NCBI GenBank assembly: GCA_003565625.1
Contig: PXBD01000085.1
Span: forward strand, 1 to 32,812
Source: Gammaproteobacteria bacterium
GTDB lineage: Bacteria; Pseudomonadota; Gammaproteobacteria; Xanthomonadales; Wenzhouxiangellaceae
Direction: 5' to 3'
Length of the DNA: 32,812 nt
Below the pieces are notes generated by a model that made no database searches, was not told the origin of the DNA, and saw only the letters and a list, made by a program, of their open reading frames with translations. Numbering within the stretch: position 1 is the stretch's first letter; each line of letters opens with the position of its first letter. A program made the translations under genes and the position numbers. Below, piece by piece: positions 1 through 8,168 of the stretch.

Positions 1-2
1 TC

Positions 3-1133
3 AAGCTCATTACCAACGCCCATGTCTTTGCGCCGCAGGACCTGGGCATCCAGCACCTGCTGATCGCCGGCGACCGCATCGCCTGGATGGGCGCCGACCT
101 GAACGACCTCGGCATACTCAAAGCGGCTGAAGTCCTTGACCTGGATGGCCAGCGCCTGATCCCCGGCCTGATTGACGGCCACGCCCATCTGACCGGCGGC
201 GGCGGTGAAGCGGGCTTCGGCAGCCGCGTGCCGCCGGTGCCGCAGGAGCAGTTCCTGGCCGCCGGCATCACCACCGTGGTGGGTGTGCTCGGCACCGATG
301 ACACCACCCGCGACACGCGCTCGCTGGTCGCCCAGGCGCTGTACCTGCGAGAGCACGGGGTCAACGCCTGGTGCCACACCGGCGGCTACCACGTGCCGCC
401 CGTGACTTTCACCGGCAGCGTGCGCGAGGACATCGTGTTTCTCGATCCGGTGATCGGCGTGGGTGAAGTCGCGATCTCCGACCACCGTTCCAGCCAGCCC
501 ACGTTCGAAGAAATCCTGCGCATTGCCAGTGACGCCCACGTGGCCGGGCTGATCACGGGCAAGGCCGGAATCCTGCACTTGCACCTGGGCGACGGCGAGC
601 GCGGCCTGGACCTCGTCCGGCGCGCGCTGGCCGAGACCGAGCTGCCCGCGCGGACCTTCAATCCCACCCACATCAACCGCAAGAAAGCCCTGTTCGAAGA
701 GGCCCTGGACGTCGCCCGGGCCGGCTGCTGGGTCGACATCACCGCCTTCCCGGCCGAGGAGACCTGCAGCGAGGATGAACTGGCCGCCGACGAGGCCCTG
801 CTGCGCTACCTCGATTCGGATGCCCCGCCCGAGCGCATCACCATGAGCTCCGACGGCGGCGGCTGCCTGCCGGTGTTCAACGCCCAGGGCGAAATGCAGC
901 ACTTCGACATCGGCCAGCCGGCGACGCTGACCGACACACTCACCCGCTTGCTGAGCGGCGGCCAGCCAATGGAGCGGGTGTTGCCGGCCTTCACCCTCAA
1001 CCCGGCGAGGCTTCTGCGTTTCCATGACCGCGGCCGCATCACAACTGGAGCCGCGGCCGACCTGGTCGTGCTCGACGAACACCATCGTATCCAGCAAGTC
1101 ATGTCCCAAGGAACCTGGAGGATTACCCCCTGA
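3..1133 (+). CDS. iadA: Isoaspartyl dipeptidase (beta-aspartyl-peptidase), 5' end outside window
   Basis: Splits beta-linked Asp dipeptides; with cyanophycinase next door the likely substrate is beta-Asp-Arg, giving free Asp and Arg in the cytoplasm. The frame is open to the window edge and the first residues (KLITNAHVFAPQDLGI) match the start of IadA proteins, so only the first few codons are missing and the internal ATG at 87 is not the start. Amidohydrolase metal motifs are visible: DGHAH (about 174-188), the HLHLGDGE region (about 580-600), THINR (about 667-681) and SSDGGG (about 847-864). At the position of the carbamylated metal-bridging lysine of E. coli IadA (VKCAISDHR, from memory) this protein has Glu (GEVAISDHR; Glu codon 465-467). 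The stop shares one base with the cphB start (TGATG). Confidence 0.93.
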   Translation, partial: KLITNAHVFAPQDLGIQHLLIAGDRIAWMGADLNDLGILKAAEVLDLDGQRLIPGLIDGHAHLTGGGGEAGFGSRVPPVPQEQFLAAGITTVVGVLGTDDTTRDTRSLVAQALYLREHGVNAWCHTGGYHVPPVTFTGSVREDIVFLDPVIGVGEVAISDHRSSQPTFEEILRIASDAHVAGLITGKAGILHLHLGDGERGLDLVRRALAETELPARTFNPTHINRKKALFEEALDVARAGCWVDITAFPAEETCSEDELAADEALLRYLDSDAPPERITMSSDGGGCLPVFNAQGEMQHFDIGQPATLTDTLTRLLSGGQPMERVLPAFTLNPARLLRFHDRGRITTGAAADLVVLDEHHRIQQVMSQGTWRITP

Positions 1134-1954
1134 TGAGCCCTTCCGGCGAACGCAAAAACAAAAATCGCGGCTACATCATCCCCATAGGCGGGGCCGAGGA
1201 CAAATTCCACAATCCGGAAATCCTCGACCGCTTTATCAGCGAGTGCGGCGGCAAGGATGCCCGTATCGCGATCATTCCCACCGCCTCGGAACTGCCGGAT
1301 ACCGGCCCGGCCTACGAAAAACTGTTCCGCAAGATCGGTATCAAGCACGCCGCCGTGCTCCCAATCGTTACCCGCAGTGACGCCAACGACCCGGAGCACA
1401 TCGACTACATCAACAAATCTGACGGTGTGTTCATGACCGGCGGCAACCAGCTGCGCCTGTCGACCACCCTGGGCGGCACCGAAACGGCGATTGCCATTCG
1501 CCGCCGCAACGCCGCCGGCATGCACGTAGCCGGCACTTCGGCCGGGGCGGCCTTCATGCCCGAACACATGATTGCCGGCGGGCGCGAGGGCTCAACGCCC
1601 ACGCCCGACAAGGTCACCCTGGCCCCTGGTCTGGGCCTGACCAACAGCTTCATCATCGACCAGCACTTCCGCCAGCGCGATCGCCTGGGGCGCCTGCTGA
1701 CCGCGCTGGCCTACAACCCGTTCGCGGTCGGTATCGGTCTGGACGAGGACACCGCGGCCTTCATCCGGCCCGGCGATGATCTTGAGGTCGTCGGCAGCGG
1801 CGGTATCACCCTGGTCGATCCGGGCGAGCTCAGCTATTCTTCGATGGACCGGGCGCGCGAGGGCGAGCCGGTCAGCCTGGTCGGCATCAAGCTGCATATC
1901 CTGATCGCCGGCGGACGCTTCGAAATTCTCAGTCGAACAGCGCACGCGGAGTAG
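1133..1954 (+). CDS. cphB: Cyanophycinase
   Basis: Serine exopeptidase of family S51 that cuts cyanophycin into beta-Asp-Arg dipeptides. The 273-residue length is normal for the intracellular enzyme and there is no signal peptide, so it acts on cytoplasmic granules. The nucleophile elbow GTSAGA puts the catalytic Ser at 136. His178 (in DQHFRQRDR) and Glu205 (in GLDEDTA) follow with the same spacing as Ser132/His174/Glu201 of the Synechocystis enzyme as I remember it. The ATG at 1133 overlaps the iadA stop by one base, with GGAGG about 11 bases upstream, so translation is probably coupled. The cphA start follows 4 bases after the stop, which places degradation and synthesis in one transcript. 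Confidence 0.96.
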   Translation: MSPSGERKNKNRGYIIPIGGAEDKFHNPEILDRFISECGGKDARIAIIPTASELPDTGPAYEKLFRKIGIKHAAVLPIVTRSDANDPEHIDYINKSDGVFMTGGNQLRLSTTLGGTETAIAIRRRNAAGMHVAGTSAGAAFMPEHMIAGGREGSTPTPDKVTLAPGLGLTNSFIIDQHFRQRDRLGRLLTALAYNPFAVGIGLDEDTAAFIRPGDDLEVVGSGGITLVDPGELSYSSMDRAREGEPVSLVGIKLHILIAGGRFEILSRTAHAE

Positions 1955-1958
1955 AGCA

Positions 1959-4742
1959 ATGCAGATCCTCAGCACCAATGTCTATGTTGGCCCCAACCTG
2001 TACGCCCACTTCCCGGTCATCCGCTACATCCTCGACCTCGGCGAACTCGAGCAATGGCCGTCGGCGCGTCTCGGCGAGGCCTTCATTCAGTCCCTGCTGG
2101 ACTGCCTGCCCGGCCTCGACGAACACGGCTGCTCCTACCGCGAGCCCGGCGGCTTCGTTCGTCGCCTGCGCGAAGATGAAGGCACCTGGCTGGGACACGT
2201 CATGGAACACGTGGTGCTGGAGTTGCAGAACATCGCCGGCTCGAACGTGAGCTTTGGCAGGACCCGGTCGATTGAAGGCAAACCCGGTCACTACACCATG
2301 GTGTTCGAATACGAGGACGACGCGGTCGGGCGTCGGGCCGGGCAGCTGGCGCTGGATCTGCTCCACAGCCTGCTGCCTGACCCGCTCCGGCCGGACAACG
2401 CACCGGCCGCGGACTGGGACTTCGAGACCGAGCGCGACCGCTTCATCCTGTACGCACAGCGCCGCGCCTTCGGCCCGAGCACCGCCTCGCTGGTGCGGGC
2501 CGCCGAGGAACGAGGAATTCCCTGGATCCGGCTGAACCGGCAAAGCCTGGTCCAGTTCGGCCATGGCCGCTTCCAGAAGCGCATCCAGGCCACCACCACC
2601 AGCCTGACCAGCAACATCGCCGTCGAGCTGGCCTCGGACAAGGAGGAAACCAACCAGATCCTGCGCGACCTCGGCCTGCCGGTGCCCGACCAGCGCCTGG
2701 TCCAGACCACCCGCGACGCGGTGCGTGCCGGCCGCCGCATCGGCCTGCCGGTGGTCACCAAGCCGCTGGCCGGTAACCATGGTCGCGGCGTGTCGATCAA
2801 CCTGACCACGGATGAGGAAGTCGAAGCGGGCTTTGCCAAGGCGGCCGAATATGGCCGCAACGTGGTCGTGGAAAGCTATCTCGAAGGCTTTGACCACCGC
2901 CTGCTGGTGGTCGACGGTGAGCTGGTTGCAGCGGCCAAACGCATTCCCGGACACATCACGGGTGATGGCAGGCACACCGTGGCCGAGCTGGTTGAACTGA
3001 TCAATCAGGATCCGCGCCGCGGCATTGGTCACGAAAAGGTGCTGACCCGAATCGAAATCGACCCCCAGGCCGAGCGCCTGCTGACCCGCCTGGGATACGA
3101 CCGCGACACCATCCCGTCTGCCGGTGAAATCGTCTACCTGCGCTCGACCGCCAACCTGTCGACCGGCGGCACGGCCATCGACGTGACCGACGAAATTCAT
3201 CCCGACAATCGCGACATGGCCATCCGCGCCATTCAGGCCATCGGCCTGGATATCGGCGGGGTCGATTTCCTCACCGCTGACATCAGCCGCTCCTACCGGG
3301 AAGTGGGCGGCGGCATCTGCGAGATCAACGCAGGTCCGGGCTTTCGCATGCACGTCGCCCCCAGCGAGGGCAAGTCACGCGACGTCGCCGGGCCGGTCCT
3401 GGACATGCTGTTTCCGGAAGGCGAGCCCGGCACCATCCCGATCGCGGCCATCACCGGGACCAACGGCAAGACCACGACCGCACGCATGCTGGCGCATATT
3501 CTCAAGATGCGCGGCTACACCGTCGGCCTGACCTCGACCGACGGCATTCATATCGACGGTCAGCTGACCGTGGCCGGAGACATGACCGGACCGACCTCCG
3601 CGCGCATGATTCTGCGCGACCCGGAGGTGGATGCGGCCGTACTGGAAACCGCCCGCGGCGGCATGGTGCGCAGCGGTATGGGCCTGCGCTCGTGCAACGT
3701 GGCTTGCTGCCTGAATGTCTCCGGCGATCACCTGGGTCTGGGCGGCATCGACACCATCGAACAACTGGCTGAAATCAAGCGGATCCCGATTGAAGTCGCC
3801 ACGGACGCCGCCGTGCTCAACGCCGACGATCGCCTGTGCCTGGGGATGGCCGACTACACCGAGGCGGCCCGGTTGTGCTACGTCACCATGAAACCCGGTC
3901 ACCCCCTGGTCAAAAAGCACGTACAAGCCGGCGGCCAGGCACTGGTGCTCGAAGAAGGCATGAACGGCCACATGATCACGATCTACGATCAGGGCAAACA
4001 CATGCCGCTGCTGTGGACCCACCTGGTCCCGGCCACTCTCCAGGGGCGCGCCCTGCACAACGTCCAGAACGCCATGTTCGCCGCCGCCCTGGCCTACAAC
4101 ATGGACTTGAGCCTGGACGACATCCGCCAGGGCCTGCGCACCTTCGATGCCACCTTCTTCCAGACCCCGGGGCGCATGAACATTTTCGACGACCACCCCT
4201 TTCGGGTCATCATGGACTACGCCCACAACCCGGCCGCGGTGCGCGCGATGTGCAGCGTGGTCGATCATTTCGAGGTCGAAGGTCGACGCCTGGTGGTCCT
4301 GAGTGCACCCGGCGACCGGCGCGACCAGGATATCGAGGAAATCGCCGACATCGCGGCCGGCCACTTCGATCACTTCATCTGCCGCTGCGACGACCACCGT
4401 CGCGGCCGCGGCGAGGACGAGGTCGCCCGGATGCTCAAGGCACGTCTCGTGCACCAGGGCGTGAGCGAGGATCGGATCGACATCGTCACCGACGAGCAGG
4501 CCGCGGTCGAACACGCTCTGGGCCTGGCGGTCGCCGGTGATCTGGTGCTGATCCTGGCCGACAAGATCAAGCGCGGCTGGAAACAGATCGTCCAGTTCCA
4601 ACCCGGCCTGAGCGCGGCACCCGCGGCTGCTCGAACCGAGCCGATCCCGATGCCGGATCTGGAGAGCTTCAGCCTCGATGAGGATCTGGACCTGATCAGC
4701 GACGAGCGCGGCGTGCGCATCGCCCGCGAGGAGGCCGATTAG
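1959..4742 (+). CDS. cphA: Cyanophycin synthetase
   Basis: Makes cyanophycin without a ribosome: the ATP-grasp domain adds Asp to the backbone and the Mur-ligase domain adds Arg to each Asp side chain. Three modules are visible. The N-terminal domain (about 1-160) has the GPNL motif and GHVMEHVVLELQ, typical of CphA. The ATP-grasp part (about 200-490) has TKPLAGNHGRGV from residue 267 and CEINAGPGFRMH around 454-465. The Mur-ligase part has the P-loop TGTNGKTTTARM (Lys504), ETARGGMVRSG and DYAHNP. At 927 residues it is somewhat longer than the roughly 870-900 usual; the excess is an acidic C-terminal tail of about 45 residues. GGAG lies about 7 bases before the ATG. Confidence 0.97.
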   Translation: MQILSTNVYVGPNLYAHFPVIRYILDLGELEQWPSARLGEAFIQSLLDCLPGLDEHGCSYREPGGFVRRLREDEGTWLGHVMEHVVLELQNIAGSNVSFGRTRSIEGKPGHYTMVFEYEDDAVGRRAGQLALDLLHSLLPDPLRPDNAPAADWDFETERDRFILYAQRRAFGPSTASLVRAAEERGIPWIRLNRQSLVQFGHGRFQKRIQATTTSLTSNIAVELASDKEETNQILRDLGLPVPDQRLVQTTRDAVRAGRRIGLPVVTKPLAGNHGRGVSINLTTDEEVEAGFAKAAEYGRNVVVESYLEGFDHRLLVVDGELVAAAKRIPGHITGDGRHTVAELVELINQDPRRGIGHEKVLTRIEIDPQAERLLTRLGYDRDTIPSAGEIVYLRSTANLSTGGTAIDVTDEIHPDNRDMAIRAIQAIGLDIGGVDFLTADISRSYREVGGGICEINAGPGFRMHVAPSEGKSRDVAGPVLDMLFPEGEPGTIPIAAITGTNGKTTTARMLAHILKMRGYTVGLTSTDGIHIDGQLTVAGDMTGPTSARMILRDPEVDAAVLETARGGMVRSGMGLRSCNVACCLNVSGDHLGLGGIDTIEQLAEIKRIPIEVATDAAVLNADDRLCLGMADYTEAARLCYVTMKPGHPLVKKHVQAGGQALVLEEGMNGHMITIYDQGKHMPLLWTHLVPATLQGRALHNVQNAMFAAALAYNMDLSLDDIRQGLRTFDATFFQTPGRMNIFDDHPFRVIMDYAHNPAAVRAMCSVVDHFEVEGRRLVVLSAPGDRRDQDIEEIADIAAGHFDHFICRCDDHRRGRGEDEVARMLKARLVHQGVSEDRIDIVTDEQAAVEHALGLAVAGDLVLILADKIKRGWKQIVQFQPGLSAAPAAARTEPIPMPDLESFSLDEDLDLISDERGVRIAREEAD

Positions 4743-4786
4743 TGGGCCGCGCGCTTGCCGTGTCTCTCTAGCCAGGCCTGCCACCC

Positions 4787-6424
4787 ATGGAATTGCTCGA
4801 CTGCCGACGCCTGCCCGGCCCCAACCTGCTCTGGGATCGTCCTTCGGTGGTGCTGGATATCGCCTGCACTGCCGAAGAGGCTTCGACCATCCGGGCCGGC
4901 CTGCAGGATCGAATCCTGCAACTGCATCAGCGCCTGGGCTGGCCGGCGCCCGAATTTGCTGCAAGGGCGCGGGCGGGCGGTCTCAGCCTGGCCTTTGATG
5001 GCCCGATTGACCGGCTCTATGCCGGAATCGCCCTGGCCGAACTGGCCTGGCAATACGGTCTCGACGAAGCACCCGACCTCGAGGTCGCGCTGGCCGCAAT
5101 CGTCGACCGCGCCGCCGAAGAAGCCAACCCGGCATTGCTGGCCCTGCAGTCTGCGGCCACCCGGTCGGGTGCGCCATTCCTGTGGGACGACGACGAGGTC
5201 TCGGTTGGCTTCGGTGCCGGCAGCCGGTGCTGGCCGACCGAAACCGCACCCAACCCCGGGGATGTCGACTGGACGCAGCCGCCTCGGATTCCGATTGCCC
5301 TGATTACCGGCACCAACGGCAAGACCACCACCGCCCGAATGTGCGCGCGCATTCTCCGCGCAGCCGGCCACAGCGTGGGCTTGAGCTCTACCGAAGGCCT
5401 CTGGATCAACGACCGGCTGCTGGACGAGGGCGACTATGCCGGGCCCGGCGGCGCGCGCGCGGTCCTGCGTCACCAGGACGCCAGCGCGGCCGTGCTCGAG
5501 ACAGCCCGCGGCGGCCTGCTGCGCCGAGGCCTGGGCGTGGATCAAGCCGAGGCGGCCCTGATCACCAACATCGCCGCTGATCACCTCGGTGACTTCGGCT
5601 CCAGAACCCTGCAGGAGTTGCTGGAGATCAAGTGGGTCATCAGCCGTGCCGTGCGCTCCGCCGGCACCCTGGTGCTGAATGCCGACGACCCGTTACTGGT
5701 AGGGCAGGCCCGAGAATACAACGGGCGCATCACCTGGTTCAGTCTCGACCCGGCCCGGACTGAGGCCGAGTTCAGGACCTGCGATGGCTGGCTGATTCGC
5801 GACAGCGCCCACCACGTGCAGCGCCTGAGCCGAATCAACGACATCCCGCTGACTCTGAACGGCGCGGCGCGCCACAACATCGCCAACGCGCTGGCAGCCG
5901 CCGCGGTGTGCTCCTGCCTGGGCGCCCCACCGGAAGCCATCGCGACCGGCCTGGGCAGCATGCAGCAACAACACAACCCGGGGCGAGGCAACCTGTACCG
6001 GGTCAAAGGGGTCAGCGTCTTTGTTGATTTCGCCCACAACCCCCACGCCATGGCGGCAATCGCAAGCCTGACCGCCGCACTGCCCGCCAAACGGCGCCTG
6101 CTCGCTTTCGCCCAGGCCGGCGACCGCACCGACGAGTTATTGCGCGAGTGCGCCCGCGGTGGCTGGACGCTGGCACCGGACCGGGTGCTGATCGCCGAAC
6201 TCGCCCGCTACGCACGCGGCCGGGCACGCGGCGAGGTGTTCGGCATCCTGCGCGACGAACTGCTGCGCTGCGGTTGTCCGTCGGCGGAAATCCTGCACGT
6301 GGAGACCGAGATGGAGGCTTTGGACCAGGCGCTTGCGTGGGCCAAACCCGGCGATTTACTGATCCTGCTGGTACTGGGCGAAGCGGACTCGGTGCGCGCC
6401 CGGCTGGCTGAGCTTGAGCGCTAG
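4787..6424 (+). CDS. CphA-like Mur ligase lacking the ATP-grasp domain
   Basis: A 545-residue relative of the neighbouring cphA. Its start (RRLPGPNLLW) resembles the CphA N-terminal GPNL motif. Residues about 115-145 (SAATRSGAPFLW, then FGAG at 142-145) resemble CphA residues about 178-203 (RAAEERGIPWIR, then FGHG). In CphA about 300 residues of ATP-grasp domain lie between this point and the Mur P-loop; here only about 30 do. The Mur-ligase module looks intact: TGTNGKTTTARM (Lys179), ETARGGLLRRG, DFAHNPHAM and AGDRTDE. By inference it can join an amino acid to a carboxylate using ATP but cannot extend the Asp backbone. Substrate and product are unknown. The start follows cphA by 44 bases; an in-frame TAG at 4769 limits upstream extension. 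The Shine-Dalgarno site is weak. Family assignment is firm, function is not. Confidence 0.85.
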   Translation: MELLDCRRLPGPNLLWDRPSVVLDIACTAEEASTIRAGLQDRILQLHQRLGWPAPEFAARARAGGLSLAFDGPIDRLYAGIALAELAWQYGLDEAPDLEVALAAIVDRAAEEANPALLALQSAATRSGAPFLWDDDEVSVGFGAGSRCWPTETAPNPGDVDWTQPPRIPIALITGTNGKTTTARMCARILRAAGHSVGLSSTEGLWINDRLLDEGDYAGPGGARAVLRHQDASAAVLETARGGLLRRGLGVDQAEAALITNIAADHLGDFGSRTLQELLEIKWVISRAVRSAGTLVLNADDPLLVGQAREYNGRITWFSLDPARTEAEFRTCDGWLIRDSAHHVQRLSRINDIPLTLNGAARHNIANALAAAAVCSCLGAPPEAIATGLGSMQQQHNPGRGNLYRVKGVSVFVDFAHNPHAMAAIASLTAALPAKRRLLAFAQAGDRTDELLRECARGGWTLAPDRVLIAELARYARGRARGEVFGILRDELLRCGCPSAEILHVETEMEALDQALAWAKPGDLLILLVLGEADSVRARLAELER

Positions 6425-6637
6425 CGGACAAGCACATTTGGTCGAGCGCCGAGCCTGGACCGCAAGCCACAAAACCCAATGCAAGCAAAATGCCTGGGCT
6501 GGCCTCCAGCGGGAGCATTCGCTGAAGGCCTCGCCACCGCGTCGAACTGAAGCGAATGCTCCCGCTGGAGGCCGGCTTCGAAGCCACAAACCGCGGGGGA
6601 CCAAGCCCCGGACCCTCTCAGCAAATGGGCTTGAACA
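6425..6637. other. Intergenic region between convergent genes, repeat-bearing
   Basis: These 213 bases separate the CphA-like gene from the glutaredoxin gene on the other strand. I see no credible gene; the open frames here run through the repeat. It contains a long inverted repeat (6501-6573), a 10-base direct repeat (AAGCCACAAA at 6464-6473 and 6581-6590) on either side of it, and a small GC hairpin (CGGGG 6594-6598 with CCCCG 6606-6610). None of the hairpins is followed by a T run, so a classical intrinsic terminator is not evident although both genes need one. Confidence 0.7.
6501..6573. repeat. 23-bp perfect inverted repeat (REP/REPIN-like)
   Basis: The left arm at 6501-6523 (starting GGCCTCCAGCGGGAGC) is the exact reverse complement of the right arm at 6551-6573, with a 27-base spacer. 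The left half alone can also fold: GGCCT-c-CAGCG pairs with CGCTG-a-AGGCC (6501-6530) around an 8-base loop. Two inverted copies of a short palindrome in an intergenic space resemble REP doublets (REPINs) moved by RAYT transposases. It could instead act as a bidirectional terminator or mRNA stabiliser. I see no second copy in this window, so its dispersed nature is inference. Confidence 0.7.
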
Positions 6638-6985
6638 CTATCGCGCCGTCGCCCCGCCCAGCGCCGCGGCATAAGCAGCCGGTGCATAGCCGGCAATACG
6701 CTGATCTCCCACCAGCACCAGCGGCACGCCGCGTCCGCCGGCCTCGCGCCACATCCGGTGCGCCTCGGTTGAGCTTTCGATATTGATTTCGAGATAGTCG
6801 ACGGCCGTAGCATCGAACCAGTCACGGGCCCGGTCGCAATAGCCGCACCAGGGTGCGGAGAAAAACACCAGCTCATGCTCATCGCTGATATCGGCAGCAA
6901 CGACCTGGTTGCGGCCGCTGTGCCACAAGACCACGACGCTGAGCGCAAGCAGTACGGCAACCACGATCAGCATCAAGCCGCGCAT
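6638..6985 (-). CDS. Membrane-anchored glutaredoxin-like protein
   Basis: A 115-residue thioredoxin-fold protein. Residues about 3-21 form a hydrophobic anchor or uncleaved signal, followed by a glutaredoxin domain with the dithiol active site PWCGYC (Cys47, Cys50) and the cis-proline loop GVPLVLVGDQRIAGY (Pro88). The orientation of the anchor suggests the domain faces the periplasm; that is inferred. It is the last gene of a minus-strand operon: its ATG shares one base with the stop of the YceI gene (TGATG), so translation is probably coupled. Together with YceI and cytochrome b561 it suggests an envelope redox role. The partner protein is unknown. Confidence 0.85.
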   Translation of the reverse strand: MRGLMLIVVAVLLALSVVVLWHSGRNQVVAADISDEHELVFFSAPWCGYCDRARDWFDATAVDYLEINIESSTEAHRMWREAGGRGVPLVLVGDQRIAGYAPAAYAAALGGATAR

Positions 6986-7599
6986 CAGCCCGCGTTCTCC
7001 GGCTCGAGTTCCAGATCGAAGCGCAAATCAACCCGGTTGCGGATGAATTCCGGGTCGTCGAACTCACCGGTGCCGACATTGAACTCCAGGCGCAGGATCT
7101 CCGCGTCTCCGCTCAGCCACCAGGCATCGCCGTCCTGCTCCAGGCGCAGATTCACCGCCTGGTCCGCGCTCACCTCGCGCAGGCGCAAACGGCCTTCGGC
7201 CTGGTAGCCGTCGCCGCCGGCCTCGACGCTCTCGCTAACCCAGGTCGCCTCGGGAAACTGCTCCACGGCCAGCAGATCGCTGCCGCGCAAGGCTTCGTCG
7301 CCCTGGCGGTTGCCGACCGTAACCGAGCCTGTCGCCACGCGGACCTCGATCGCGGCGCCGGCCAGGCCGCCGTCGACCGTACACAGGCGCACCTCGAAGT
7401 CGTCGAAAAAGCCGCTGAACGGCGTGCCTTCGGCCTCGCCGCGGAAATTCAGCTCGCCGCTGTCGCCGTCGGCGCGGTAGCACTCGTCCGCGGCGACCGC
7501 CGCCAGCGGCCACCATGTCGCAACCAGCAGCGCGGCGAATATTGTGGCGCCAATCGCATCGGAAAAGCCGACGCGATTCAGGGTTCGTTTTTCGGCCAT
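6985..7599 (-). CDS. yceI: YceI family periplasmic protein
   Basis: A 204-residue secreted protein. The signal peptide covers about residues 1-36, with a hydrophobic core (ATIFAALLVATWWPLAAVA) and an AVA-A cleavage site. The mature part is a YceI-type beta-barrel, a lipocalin-like fold that in known members binds isoprenoid lipids. Two cysteines (DECY and RLCTV) could form a disulfide. I chose the ATG at 7599 because the signal peptide begins there and AAAGGA lies about 10 bases upstream; the frame is open further but runs through the b561 gene. It overlaps the b561 stop by 22 bases. The pairing with a b561 gene mirrors E. coli yceJ-yceI. Confidence 0.87.
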   Translation of the reverse strand: MAEKRTLNRVGFSDAIGATIFAALLVATWWPLAAVAADECYRADGDSGELNFRGEAEGTPFSGFFDDFEVRLCTVDGGLAGAAIEVRVATGSVTVGNRQGDEALRGSDLLAVEQFPEATWVSESVEAGGDGYQAEGRLRLREVSADQAVNLRLEQDGDAWWLSGDAEILRLEFNVGTGEFDDPEFIRNRVDLRFDLELEPENAG

Positions 7600-8144
7600 A
7601 TCGGCAGCATCCTTTTCAGAACCGAGTCTTTGAGCATGAAGTGATGGCGGAGTGCCGCCAGGGTGTGCAGGCCGGCCACCGCCGCCAGCGCCAGGCCCAG
7701 TGCACGGTGCAGCACGCCAAAGCGATCTTCCAGCAGCTCGGACGACTCGACCAGGCTGGGAAAGCTGACCGGCCCCCACCAGAAATCGCCCAGCCCGGCC
7801 GCCGAGGAGTACAGCCAGCCGCTCAAGGGAATGGCAAAAATCAGTCCGTACAACAGCGCATGGCCCGTTTTTGCCGCCCACCTCTCCCAACGCACCATGG
7901 CGGCCGGCAGCGGCGGCGGCTGGTTGATCAGGCGCCACAGCAGCCGCAGCACCGCCAGCGCGAGCACGACCATGCCGATGGTCTTGTGCTGGGTGACCAG
8001 CTCCAGCCTGGCCCGAAAGCCTTCGACGTTGTCGATGCGCCAGGCCCAGAAATACTGGGCCATGATCAGCCCGACGATCAGCCAGTGAAACAGCTGGCTG
8101 ATCAGTCCATAACGGCTTGCTGTATTGCGCAGCGGTATGCTCAT
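7578..8144 (-). CDS. Cytochrome b561 family protein
   Basis: A four-helix inner-membrane di-haem b cytochrome that passes electrons across or within the membrane, probably to or from quinone. Histidines expected for haem binding are seen in QLFHWLIVG, TQHKTIGM, KTGHALLYG and GLHTLAALRHH. Hydrophobic segments cover most of the chain. The ATG at 8144 (MSIPLRNTASRYG) is preferred because GAGG lies just upstream and this is where family members normally begin; starts at 8156, 8153 or 8186 are possible. The divergent lipoprotein gene starts only 24 bases away, so at least one promoter must lie inside a coding region. Its 3' end overlaps yceI, consistent with one operon. Confidence 0.9.
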   Translation of the reverse strand: MSIPLRNTASRYGLISQLFHWLIVGLIMAQYFWAWRIDNVEGFRARLELVTQHKTIGMVVLALAVLRLLWRLINQPPPLPAAMVRWERWAAKTGHALLYGLIFAIPLSGWLYSSAAGLGDFWWGPVSFPSLVESSELLEDRFGVLHRALGLALAAVAGLHTLAALRHHFMLKDSVLKRMLPIWPKNEP

Positions 8145-8168
8145 GGGCCTCATCATCAGGTTTCTGGC

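Noticed and set aside
3375..4964. 529-codon minus-strand open frame opposite cphA
   Set aside because: cphA on the other strand is unmistakable; the frame is a GC-rich mirror, full of Ala/Gly/His/Asp/Val with no recognisable motif. The same holds for 1929-3353.
7600..7938. N-terminal extension of the periplasmic YceI protein
   Set aside because: It lies wholly within the b561 gene in another frame; the signal peptide begins at 7599 with a ribosome site.
8113..8141. Promoter for the YceI-like lipoprotein (TTGCTG and TATGCT)
   Set aside because: The two elements are only 13 bases apart, too close for sigma70.
7515..8168. N-terminal extension of the YceI-like lipoprotein
   Set aside because: The extension is antisense to yceI and b561, and a proper lipoprotein signal begins at the ATG at 8169.
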